64,000 nucleotides of DNA, from positions 414,295 through 478,294 of the forward strand of contig JAUJOT010000001.1 of the NCBI GenBank assembly GCA_030447505.1, given 5' to 3'. Shown here in pieces: positions 36,372-44,284 of the stretch (the stretch's first letter is position 1; each line of letters begins with the position of its first letter). Position numbers and translations under genes: made by a program. The DNA comes from Solirubrobacteraceae bacterium (GTDB taxonomy: Bacteria; Actinomycetota; Thermoleophilia; Solirubrobacterales; Solirubrobacteraceae). A model generated the notes under the pieces. The model was given only the letters and a program-made list of their open reading frames with translations. It had not been told where the DNA came from and searched no databases.

Positions 36372-37340
36372 ATGAAGATGCTCGTCACTGGAGGAGCGGG
36401 GTTTATCGGCTCGCACCTCGCGGCGCGCTTGGTGAAACTGGGCCACGACGTCCGCGTGCTCGACAACTTCGCCACCGGTCGCCGCTCGAACATCGAGGCG
36501 ATCGGCGATGTCGAGCTTGTGGAAGGCGACATCCAGAGCTACGAGCGCGCACACAAGGCGGTGCGTGGATGCGAGTTCGTCTTCCACCAGGCGGCATTGC
36601 CGTCCGTTCCACGTTCCATTCAGGACCCGCTGACCAGCAACGCGACGAACGTCATCGGAACGCTCAACGTCCTACTGGCGGCGCGCGACGAGGGCGTCCG
36701 GCGCGTTGTCTGCGCATCTTCGTCCTCGGTCTACGGCGCTAATCCAAAGCTTCCGAAGCACGAGGACATGGCAACACTCCCGATCTCGCCGTATGCGACG
36801 GCCAAGCTGGCCGGCGAGGGCTATTGCCGGTCGTTCGGCATCGGGTACGGGCTGGAGACGGTGGCCCTGCGCTACTTCAACGTCTTCGGCACCCGGCAGG
36901 ATCCGACATCGCAGTACGCCGCGGTGATCCCGAACTTCATCACTGCGATGCTCGACGACCGGCCGGTCACGATCTTCGGAGACGGCGAGCAGTCGCGCGA
37001 CTTCACGCACGTCGACAACGTCGTGCAGGCCAACCTGCTCGCGATGGATGCATCTGATGTCTCCGGCAAGGTCTACAACATCGCCTGCGGGCGCAAGGTC
37101 ACGCTCAACGGGCTCGTCACCGAACTGGAGGTGCTTGGCGGCACGGAGATCGAAGTCGACTACAAGCCGGCCCGCGCCGGCGACGTCAAGCATTCGCTCG
37201 CCGACCTTACGCGCGCTAGGCAGAGTCTGGGTTACGAGCCCGAGGTCAATCTGCGTGAAGGCCTGAGCCGGACGATCGCGGCCTACCGGGCCGAGCGCCT
37301 GGAACCGCGGAGCGCCGCAGCGCGTCTGTCAACTGCATGA
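36372..37340 (+). CDS. NAD-dependent sugar epimerase (UDP-glucose 4-epimerase-like)
   Basis: 322-residue extended SDR. NAD motif G-x2-G-x2-G in VTGGAGFIGSHLAARL, active-site Ser/Thr region CASSSSVYGANP, catalytic Y-x3-K in SPYATAKLAGEGY, and the substrate region RYFNVFGTRQDPTSQYAAVIP. It likely supplies an activated sugar (UDP-GalNAc or UDP-Gal type) for the surface polysaccharide. ATG 36372 has GGGAGG about 8 nt upstream. The stop overlaps the following glycosyltransferase start (ATGA). Confidence 0.9.
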   Translation: MKMLVTGGAGFIGSHLAARLVKLGHDVRVLDNFATGRRSNIEAIGDVELVEGDIQSYERAHKAVRGCEFVFHQAALPSVPRSIQDPLTSNATNVIGTLNVLLAARDEGVRRVVCASSSSVYGANPKLPKHEDMATLPISPYATAKLAGEGYCRSFGIGYGLETVALRYFNVFGTRQDPTSQYAAVIPNFITAMLDDRPVTIFGDGEQSRDFTHVDNVVQANLLAMDASDVSGKVYNIACGRKVTLNGLVTELEVLGGTEIEVDYKPARAGDVKHSLADLTRARQSLGYEPEVNLREGLSRTIAAYRAERLEPRSAAARLSTA

Positions 37341-38527
37341 GCTGCGCCGCCCCTCGCCGCGTCCGAGTCATGCGCATCATCGCGCGGCTCAACGTCGGCG
37401 GCCCGGCTCACCACGTGAGCATCCTGTCGGGGCGTCTCGACCCGACGCGCTACGAGACGCTTCTATTCGCAGGTCGCCTCGGTTCGGGCGAAGGGTCGTT
37501 CGAGCACCTTCCGGCGCATCACGGTGCCGAAGTGCGCTACATCGACGGTCTCGGACCCGAGCTCGAGCCTCGTCAGGACATACGTGCCCTGGTGTCCCTC
37601 GCGTGCGCGATGCGACGCTTCCGGCCCCACATCGTTCACACGCACACGGCGAAGGCCGGAACGCTCGGGCGGATCGCCGCCCGAGCAGCTCTGGGACCGC
37701 GGCCGATCGTCGTACACACCTACCACGGGCACGTGCTGTCGGGCTACTTCGGGCCAGTGAAGACGCGCGCCTTCCGCGCGATTGAGCGGGTGCTCGCGTC
37801 GATGAGCGACCAGTTGATCGGAGTGAGCAGGGCGACTGTCGATGACCTGGTCGCGATGCGCATTGCGCCGCGCTCGCGCTTCACCGTGATACCGGTCGGG
37901 CTGGACTTGGACGACTTCCTGGATGTCGAACCGTCGGCTGGCGACGCCTTTCGACGCGAGGTCGGCGCAACTGAAGACGACCTCCTGGCGCTGTTCGTCG
38001 GGCGTCTGGCCCCGATCAAGCGGCTCGACGTTCTCCTTGAGGGGGTGGCGATCGCGCGTCGTGAGGGTGCGCCACTGCGGCTGGCGGTCGTCGGCGACGG
38101 AGAGCTGCGAGCTGAACTCGAGGCGAAGGCCCGGGCGCTCCACCTCGGTGGCGCCGTGACGTTCTGCGGGTTCCGTACGGACCTGACGTCGACCGTTGCC
38201 GCCGCCGATGTAGCAGTCCTGTCGTCAGATAACGAGGGGACGCCGGTCGCGCTCATCGAAGCAGCCGCCGCCGCCCGGCCGGCTGTCAGCACACGCGTCG
38301 GCGGCGTTGCCGACATTGTCCGTGCCGACACCGGGATCCTTGTCGCCGCAGGCGACTCGCAAGAGCTTGCGCGGGCGCTGGTACGGATCTGGCAGAACCC
38401 GGCGGCGCGATCACGCATGGGAGACGCCGGTCGGGCCCACGTTCGCGACGCGTTCAGCGCGCAACGCCTCGTGCGGGACATCGACGACCTCTACATGAGA
38501 CTCCTCACAGCCCCGCAAGGCGGCTGA
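37337..38527 (+). CDS. Glycosyltransferase family 4
   Basis: 396 residues, GT-B fold. The N-terminal domain begins RIIARLNVGGPAHHVSIL, the usual glycine-rich acceptor loop. The C-terminal domain has LFVGRLAPIKRLDVLLEG and the E-x7-E nucleotide-sugar motif in NEGTPVALIEAAAAARP. It probably adds one sugar of the repeat unit in the cytoplasm. ATG 37337 overlaps the epimerase stop; the first 11 residues before RVMRII could be an extension. An asnB remnant follows. Confidence 0.9.
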   Translation: MSCAAPRRVRVMRIIARLNVGGPAHHVSILSGRLDPTRYETLLFAGRLGSGEGSFEHLPAHHGAEVRYIDGLGPELEPRQDIRALVSLACAMRRFRPHIVHTHTAKAGTLGRIAARAALGPRPIVVHTYHGHVLSGYFGPVKTRAFRAIERVLASMSDQLIGVSRATVDDLVAMRIAPRSRFTVIPVGLDLDDFLDVEPSAGDAFRREVGATEDDLLALFVGRLAPIKRLDVLLEGVAIARREGAPLRLAVVGDGELRAELEAKARALHLGGAVTFCGFRTDLTSTVAAADVAVLSSDNEGTPVALIEAAAAARPAVSTRVGGVADIVRADTGILVAAGDSQELARALVRIWQNPAARSRMGDAGRAHVRDAFSAQRLVRDIDDLYMRLLTAPQGG

Positions 38528-38533
38528 GCCTCG

Positions 38534-38990
38534 ATGTGCGGCATCTGCGGATGGATCGGACGAGGCGCCGATCCCACGGAGCACGGTCGTGCGATTGCCC
38601 TCTCAATGGCATCAGTCATCGCGCATCGCGGCCCTGACGGCGGCGGCGCGCGTGAACTTCGCGGCGAGGGCGTTTCGGGCTGGTTCGCGCACCGGCGGCT
38701 GCGCGTCCTGGACACATCCGAAGCCGCTACTCCGCAAGGCTTGCGGACATCTTCTGGCGGCCGAGGTCTGGACGCGCCCGAAGCACGGCTTCGGAGTGCC
38801 GATGGTTCGACGGCGAGCTGGGGACCGTCTACGGCGACGAGATCCTCGCCGCCGACTCACGACTGAGCAGATGGTTGGAGTCTGCGCCGCTCGCCCGCAT
38901 CTGGGCTGAGCATTCCGCAGGGACCGATCGTCACGGAGCTCGCCTTGTGGACGCTGTTGACGCTCGAGCAGGAGAACCACGCGAAAGACG
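38534..38990 (+). pseudogene. asnB: Asparagine synthetase (glutamine-hydrolysing) remnant
   Basis: The N-terminus is recognisable as AsnB/amidotransferase class II: MCGICGWIGRG with catalytic Cys2, then IAHRGPDGGG, up to HRRLRVLDTSEAATPQ. It then jumps in another frame to the far C-terminus (LLAAEVWTRPKHGFGVPM), shifts again (RWFDGELGTVYGDEILAADSRLS) and again (LWTLLTLEQENHAKDG). Most of the glutaminase and all of the synthetase core, some 380 or more codons, are missing. A polysaccharide-locus amidotransferase has therefore been deleted and frameshifted. Confidence 0.8.
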
Positions 38991-39000
38991 GCAAGTACCG

Positions 39001-39702
39001 TCATCCAGTCTCAGTGCTGCGAGCGCCCGGCTTGTGCGCGAACAGCAGCAGGCCGTATGCCGGATCGAACCCCATCAAACGGCCGAGCGCGATTTGGAGC
39101 GGAATCGTGAACCGGCGTCGCTTCGACGTCAGCGCCTGCCGATAGACCTCGATCCCTTCCAGCCCGGCAACGACGCAAAGCGCCCACAGGTCGTGTGACG
39201 GCCACGGCCGCACATGCGTGACGTCTGCGCTCCAGACCTGGTGTGGGTGGTGAGCGTTCGGGGTGCCGATCACGAGGACGCCGCCAGGTTTGAGCAGATC
39301 GACCGCGTGCTGTAGGAACGCGAGTCCTAGCTCAAGCGGCAGGTGCTCGAGCAACTCGAGCATGCATATCGCATCGAACGTGTCGTTGACGCTCAGGAAG
39401 TCGCCGTAGTCGTGGTGGTGACGTAGCTCCGGGTCTGCGGTGACATAGCGGGCACCGATTCCCATCCGCTCAAACACCGACTCCCACAGACGATCGCCCG
39501 CGCCGACATCGAGGATGCTCGCCACCCCTGCAAGGTGCTGCTTGAACAGGTCCGCCGCCGGTCCCGACGGAGGATTTCGCTCGCGCCAACCGCGGTCGAT
39601 CTTGATCAGTGGCGCGCCAGGATACGTCGGCCGGAGCTCCATGAGCTTCCAGTACGTCTTGCTGAGATCGGTGATCGGAGTGGTGGTGTCGCTAGAGCTC
39701 AT
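39001..39702 (-). CDS. SAM-dependent methyltransferase
   Basis: 233 residues from ATG 39702. SAM motif I ASILDVGAGDRLWESVF, with YVTADPELRHHHDYGDFLS, the catalytic-domain strand FDAICMLELLEHLPLELGL and KPGGVLVIGTPNAHH. The frame stays open upstream but loses coding character, and a GGAGGA lies about 20 nt before the chosen ATG. It probably methylates a sugar or glycolipid of the surface polymer. It faces the opposite way to the surrounding glycosyltransferases. Confidence 0.85.
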   Translation of the reverse strand: MSSSDTTTPITDLSKTYWKLMELRPTYPGAPLIKIDRGWRERNPPSGPAADLFKQHLAGVASILDVGAGDRLWESVFERMGIGARYVTADPELRHHHDYGDFLSVNDTFDAICMLELLEHLPLELGLAFLQHAVDLLKPGGVLVIGTPNAHHPHQVWSADVTHVRPWPSHDLWALCVVAGLEGIEVYRQALTSKRRRFTIPLQIALGRLMGFDPAYGLLLFAHKPGARSTETG

Positions 39703-39823
39703 GGTTCTCGGATCGTCCTCCGCACGGTGTCTGTGCCTCCAGGTCGATCGTAACGTTCGACGTGCCCGCGGTAGCCTCCGCCTGTCTCCGACCCACGATG
39801 ATGTTCCGGCTACGCTGGCGTCC

Positions 39824-39928
39824 ATGCTCCCCGCTGCGGCGCTGATCCGCGCTCTCCAGAGGCACCGCTTCGACGGCGTTTCCCGGATGCTCGACGGCCG
39901 TCGCGCGACGCCCGGCAGCCGTTGCTGA
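39824..39928 (+). CDS. 34-codon leader ORF before glycosyltransferase gene
   Basis: A short ORF starting MLPAAALIRALQRHRFD, preceded by a TACGCT box (39811-39816) 7 nt before its ATG. It ends 4 bp before the ATG of the next glycosyltransferase, which lacks its own promoter and Shine-Dalgarno. It may be a small translated leader that couples translation into that gene, or the relic of a longer gene. No homology recognised. Confidence 0.35.
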   Translation: MLPAAALIRALQRHRFDGVSRMLDGRRATPGSRC

Positions 39929-39932
39929 CGCG

Positions 39933-40910
39933 ATGGCCCGAGTCGGCTTGAAGGTGGACCTCGTGAGCTACGTGGACCCGCGGATCCGTACGGGGGGAGG
40001 CGAGCTGGCGATGCGAGTTCACCTCGAAGAGGCGGCCCGCCGCGGTCACGTCGTGAGGCACACGCACCGCTTTCCTCGGTTCACGGCGGATTGCCATCAG
40101 CGGCCAGACGTGACGATCATGGCAGACGTCTGGAATCTGCCGGGCCACTGGTCGCATCCCCTCCGACGGATCGCCAGCGCCTCTCATGTCGATCGAGCAG
40201 CCACGGAGTACCGAGATCGCGTCCGGCGCGTGATCGACGACAGGCGCTTTGTTCACTACGACAACGCATATGTGGACGTCTGCCGTCAGAGCTATCTGCC
40301 CTGCAACGGCAAGATGCTCAACAGAGATGTCTGCTTGCTGCGCAACCAGCGGTGCAGGGTCCTACGTGAGCAGACACGTCCCTTGTACGAGCGCAGCATC
40401 GTGAACTGCTTCGTGTCACCGTTGCATCAACAGGTGGTACTCGGGATGGTGGGACCCACAGCCTCGCGGGGGAGCGTCGTTCGCCCGCTCCTGGACCCGG
40501 CCTCCTTCTCCGTGTCGTCGGGTGCACGAGACATCCCCTTGCTCTACGCCGGCCCGCTCGTCGAGGCCAAGGGCGCCAAAAGCATGATCGCGCATCCCCG
40601 GGCTCGAGAGATCGTAGGAGTTGGTCCCGCGCCAACGGCCGGGAGCACCTGGCTTGGAACGTGGTTGGGCTATGTGGCCCCGAGCGAGATGCCCAAGATC
40701 TATGCTCGAGCACGGGAGTTCATCTTCCTCCCGAGATGGCCGGAACCACAGGGGCGAGTGGTAGTCGAAGCAGCGCTGTCGGGTTGTCTGCTGCATGTCA
40801 ACAGCCGGGTCGGGGCGCTCAGCTTCGATCTTCCGCCGGACGCGCCGGCGCTGTCGAGGGGAGCATCGGCGGAATGGTGGACTCTCATCGAAGAGCTCGC
40901 TCGCTCGTGA
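39933..40910 (+). CDS. Glycosyltransferase (GT-B, GT4-like)
   Basis: 325 residues. It starts VGLKVDLVSYVDPRIRTGGGELAMRVHLEEA with the Gly-rich acceptor loop of GT-B enzymes and has PLLYAGPLVEAKGAK at the domain junction. It ends in a shortened nucleotide-sugar region (FIFLPRWPEPQGRVVVEAALSGC) where the second Glu of E-x7-E is kept. Cys-containing stretches (CRQSYLPCNGKMLNRDVCLLRNQRC) are unusual. The stop overlaps the next glycosyltransferase GTG. Confidence 0.78.
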   Translation: MARVGLKVDLVSYVDPRIRTGGGELAMRVHLEEAARRGHVVRHTHRFPRFTADCHQRPDVTIMADVWNLPGHWSHPLRRIASASHVDRAATEYRDRVRRVIDDRRFVHYDNAYVDVCRQSYLPCNGKMLNRDVCLLRNQRCRVLREQTRPLYERSIVNCFVSPLHQQVVLGMVGPTASRGSVVRPLLDPASFSVSSGARDIPLLYAGPLVEAKGAKSMIAHPRAREIVGVGPAPTAGSTWLGTWLGYVAPSEMPKIYARAREFIFLPRWPEPQGRVVVEAALSGCLLHVNSRVGALSFDLPPDAPALSRGASAEWWTLIEELARS

Positions 40911-42040
40911 GAACCGACCTCTGCACCGAGGCACAGAGCCCGGCCACAACACGGCGAGCCCACGGCTCGGCTGTGCGTGTGCTCTTTGACGATCGCCGCG
41001 GCGTCTACGTTCCGTTTACCGGAATCGGCATGGTCGCCACGCTTCTGTACGAAGCGCTGCGACATGAACCTGCCGTCGAACTCGTGCCAGTGTCATCCCT
41101 CGGGCTGAAAGGTGCCGATTCAGGGCTTACCGGGCCGACCGTCGTTCGAAAGCTGTACATCGACCAAGTCGCGCTCCCGCTGCGTGCGCGGCGCAAGGTT
41201 GATGTCTACCACGCGCTCTACCACGAGGCGTCACCACTGCTGTTGCGTCCACTCGTCGTCAATATCTATGACTTCAGCATTCTCACGAGCGCTGCGTCCT
41301 ATAGCAGCAAGCAGCGCGCCTACTACGGCGGGCTGCTCCGACTGCTCGCGCGACGAGCGCACACCGTCGTCGTCTCCTCGGAATGGACCGCGCGCGAGAT
41401 GGACGCGTGGTGCGGGCGGCTTCGCGTGCGCGTCGTACCGTGCCCGCTGGATCCGATGTATTTCGAGCCCGTCGTCGCGAGTGCTGTCGAATCAACACTG
41501 ACCGCTCTGGAACTCGTTGGATCTGAGTACGTTCTGTATTCCGGCGGCCTCCATGCACGCAAGTCCTTGGCGGTCCTGTTCGAGGGCGTTGCGAGGGCGC
41601 AGACGTGGGGAGCGTTCAACGGCCCACTCGTGCTCACGGGAGCGCCCGAAGCGACAGCGCAGAGCCTCGCGGTTCGTTCCGGCTGTGAGACGAGGTTCAC
41701 GGGCGTTCTTCCACGCCCGATGATCCGCGACCTCTATGCCGGCTGCGCCGCCGTGGTCAGCGCGTCGGTCAACGAAGGGTTCGGCTACTCGGCGGCGGAG
41801 GGTGCTGCAATGGGTCGGCCGGTAGTCTGTCCAGATCGTGGCGCACTTGCGGAGACTGCCGGATCGGCTGCGATGACATTCCGCGCGGAGGACGCGCGCG
41901 GACTCGCTGGTGCACTCGGCGAGGCTGCCCATGGTGGGCGCAACGCGGCGCTCATGCAAGCGCGAGCTGAGGCACGGAGATTCGCTCCCGCGAAGATCGC
42001 CAAAGAGATGATCGGCTGTTATCAGGAGGCCGCATCGTGA
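40907..42040 (+). CDS. Glycosyltransferase family 4
   Basis: 377 residues from GTG 40907, which overlaps the previous stop. After a Thr/Arg-rich N-terminus the GT-B core shows VRVLFDDRRGVYVPFTGIGMVATLLYEAL, EYVLYSGGLHARKSLAVLFEGVA and VSASVNEGFGYSAAEGAAMGRPVVCPD, the E-x7-E nucleotide-sugar site. Predicted mannosyl- or rhamnosyltransferase-like function in the repeat-unit assembly; donor unknown. The stop overlaps the start of a short junction ORF. Confidence 0.86.
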   Translation: MRTDLCTEAQSPATTRRAHGSAVRVLFDDRRGVYVPFTGIGMVATLLYEALRHEPAVELVPVSSLGLKGADSGLTGPTVVRKLYIDQVALPLRARRKVDVYHALYHEASPLLLRPLVVNIYDFSILTSAASYSSKQRAYYGGLLRLLARRAHTVVVSSEWTAREMDAWCGRLRVRVVPCPLDPMYFEPVVASAVESTLTALELVGSEYVLYSGGLHARKSLAVLFEGVARAQTWGAFNGPLVLTGAPEATAQSLAVRSGCETRFTGVLPRPMIRDLYAGCAAVVSASVNEGFGYSAAEGAAMGRPVVCPDRGALAETAGSAAMTFRAEDARGLAGALGEAAHGGRNAALMQARAEARRFAPAKIAKEMIGCYQEAAS

Positions 42041-42084
42041 CGCCTGGCACCCGTTCCTGGCCAACCCCATTTCGATACGCGTGA
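42037..42084 (+). CDS. Junction mini-ORF between two glycosyltransferase genes (diverged)
   Basis: GTG 42037 overlaps the upstream stop as GTGA. Fifteen codons later its TGA (42082-42084) overlaps the downstream GTG 42081 as GTGA. The peptide MTPGTRSWPTPFRYA shares only M-T-x3-R-S with the MTARHRS family. The start-to-start distance is 44 bp, which keeps the same frame rule as the longer copies. It may be a degenerate relative or an independent case of the same arrangement. Confidence 0.35.
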   Translation: MTPGTRSWPTPFRYA

Positions 42085-43109
42085 ACGAGCATTCCAGCGC
42101 TCACGCCGAGGCACGCGCCCGCAGGACCACATCCAGTTGCTGGACCGAGGTCACCGCGTTGATCCCATGTCACAACGCGGCCTCGGACATCAGCCGAGCC
42201 CTGCAGAGCATCCGCAATCAGAGCCTCGTGCCCGCAGAGGTGATCGTGATCGATGATGCTTCCACCGATGCATCATCGGCAGTGGCCCAACGCCACGGCG
42301 CGCGCGTCGAACGCCATCGCGCCCAGCGCGGGGCCGCTGCGGCGCGGAACACCGGACTCCGCGCGGCGGCGACACCACTCGTGGCCTTCCTCGACGCCGA
42401 CGATGCGTGGGAGCCTCACCATCTGGAGATGATGCGCCGCGGTGTGAGCGAGGCGCCAGACGCCGTCCTGTGGCTCTCTGGGAGTAGCCGTGAGACATCC
42501 GCAGGGACGTTCGCGGGTTTCGCCCCAGCCGCTCGCCACGCGCAGGATGTCGAGCCAGTCCATCTTCTTCTACAGCATGTTGTGGCCACGACGAGCGGAG
42601 CGGTCGTCCTGCGGGACGCCGCCCTCGCCGAGGGTGGATTCGACGAGTCGGTCGACTACGTTCCGTCGAGCTGCGAGGACTTCGATCTCTGGCTGCGACT
42701 GGCCGCCAGAGGCCGCGTTCGCGCCCTCGACACGGTTACGGTGCGTTATCTCGTCTCAGACGCGCAGCGCACCGCAGCGCGTCTGGAGGGGAACGAGCGA
42801 GCGCGGTTGTGCAGCGTCTCGCGCGCGCTTGACGGCCTGCACGCGACGGCGCAGACCGAACGCCGGGTCTGGGCAGCCACCTACTATGACCTCGGGAAAT
42901 GGCACCTGAAGCACGGATCCAGACGGACGGCGCGACGACGTCTGCGGAGCTCCCTCAGGTACGTGCCACGTCAACCGCAGACTTGCGCGTGGCTCGCGGT
43001 GTCCATGCTGCCGCCGGCGCTGGTGGGGCTTGGCCGGCGCGCCGTGCGCCGTGCGCGTGGACGCCGCGGCGACCCGGCCGTTCCCCCTGCTGCTTCGACG
43101 CTCGCGTGA
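42081..43109 (+). CDS. Glycosyltransferase family 2
   Basis: 342 residues, GT-A fold. The start TALIPCHNAASDISRALQSIRNQ and VIVIDDASTDASS mark the nucleotide-binding part; PLVAFLDADDAWEPHHLEMM contains the D-x-D. The later SCEDFDLWLRLAARG carries the catalytic-base ED motif. Arg-rich C-terminus. GTG 42081 overlaps the mini-ORF stop. The next gene begins 6 bp after the stop. Confidence 0.9.
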   Translation: MNEHSSAHAEARARRTTSSCWTEVTALIPCHNAASDISRALQSIRNQSLVPAEVIVIDDASTDASSAVAQRHGARVERHRAQRGAAAARNTGLRAAATPLVAFLDADDAWEPHHLEMMRRGVSEAPDAVLWLSGSSRETSAGTFAGFAPAARHAQDVEPVHLLLQHVVATTSGAVVLRDAALAEGGFDESVDYVPSSCEDFDLWLRLAARGRVRALDTVTVRYLVSDAQRTAARLEGNERARLCSVSRALDGLHATAQTERRVWAATYYDLGKWHLKHGSRRTARRRLRSSLRYVPRQPQTCAWLAVSMLPPALVGLGRRAVRRARGRRGDPAVPPAASTLA

Positions 43110-43115
43110 GTCATC

Positions 43116-44219
43116 GTGCCGCAATCGGCTCGCGAAACAGTGCTACACATCGCGAAGGCGACCGGGATCGGCGGAAGCGAACGGCATCTCCTCGACCTGC
43201 TGCCGGCTCTAGGCGAGGCGGGACACGACGTCCGTCTGTGCCTGCTGGAGTCGCCATCGCATCCGATCGATGCGCTTGCACAAGGGTTCGAGGACCGCGG
43301 CGTGCCCGTGTCACGCCTAAGCATCCGTGGCTCGGCAGATGTCCGGCTCGTCCGGAGGCTGCACGACGTGAGCGCTCGCGCGCAGATCGTCCACACGCAC
43401 CTGGTTCACGCTGACATCCACGCCGGTATGGGCGTCAGGACGCATCGGTCCCGACTGCCGCGGCTCGTGACGACCATCCACAGCGAGCGGCGCGGCGACA
43501 CGCTTCCGGCGCGGCTGATGATGAGGTACCTGAGCCGGCGCTTCGATCGGTGCATCGTCATCTCGGAAGCGGCGCGCGTTGCGGCGGTAGGACGGCTTGG
43601 TTTCAAAGACGGCGTTCAGATCGAGTTGATCCACTACGGGGTTCGCGTCGGGGAGTGCTCGGACGATCTTGCCGCGAAACGCCGCGGTCTCGTCGTACAT
43701 TCCAGGCTCGTAGCCGGAAAGAACGTAGACGACGTAGTACGCGCGTTCGCCGCCCTCGCTGAACCGGATCTCACGCTCACCATCGTTGGCGATGGGGAGC
43801 ATCGACCGCTGATCGAGCACGTCGCCCAGAGGCTTGGAGTCCGATCTCGCGTCACGATGCTCGGCCACGTGGACGACGTGTGGCCCGTGCTGTATGGCGG
43901 CGAGCTCTGGATTTCGATGTCAGAGACGGAGGGGTTCGGACTCGCGCTCGTCGAGGCGATGGGTGCCGGGCTGGCGACCATCTGCACCGACATCCCCGCG
44001 CACCGCGAGGTGGCCGCGGGATCGGCCGTATTGGTCCCGGTCGGGGATGTTGAGGCGGCTACCCACGCGCTCCGCCGCCTGCTAGGCGATCCATCCCACA
44101 GGAAGAAGCTGGGCGAGGCCGGCAGCGCGAGAGCAGCGGCGTTCTCCATTGAGAGGATGGCCCGTCGAACCTCGCAGGTGTATGAGGCGATGCTGTCCGG
44201 AAGATCTATCGCAGACTGA
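43116..44219 (+). CDS. Glycosyltransferase family 4
   Basis: 367 residues. The acceptor-domain loop is ATGIGGSERHLLDLLPAL; the donor domain has HSRLVAGKNVDDVVRAFAAL, LTIVGDGEHRPLIEHVA and MSETEGFGLALVEAMGAGL, with E-x7-E complete. Start GTG 43116 comes 6 bp after the previous gene. It belongs to the same polysaccharide operon. Confidence 0.9.
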   Translation: MPQSARETVLHIAKATGIGGSERHLLDLLPALGEAGHDVRLCLLESPSHPIDALAQGFEDRGVPVSRLSIRGSADVRLVRRLHDVSARAQIVHTHLVHADIHAGMGVRTHRSRLPRLVTTIHSERRGDTLPARLMMRYLSRRFDRCIVISEAARVAAVGRLGFKDGVQIELIHYGVRVGECSDDLAAKRRGLVVHSRLVAGKNVDDVVRAFAALAEPDLTLTIVGDGEHRPLIEHVAQRLGVRSRVTMLGHVDDVWPVLYGGELWISMSETEGFGLALVEAMGAGLATICTDIPAHREVAAGSAVLVPVGDVEAATHALRRLLGDPSHRKKLGEAGSARAAAFSIERMARRTSQVYEAMLSGRSIAD

Positions 44220-44284
44220 CCGCTCGGGCTGCTCGAACTGCGGCCGAAACGGGCGCTCACAAATCAATCTGCGAGGCTTGACGG

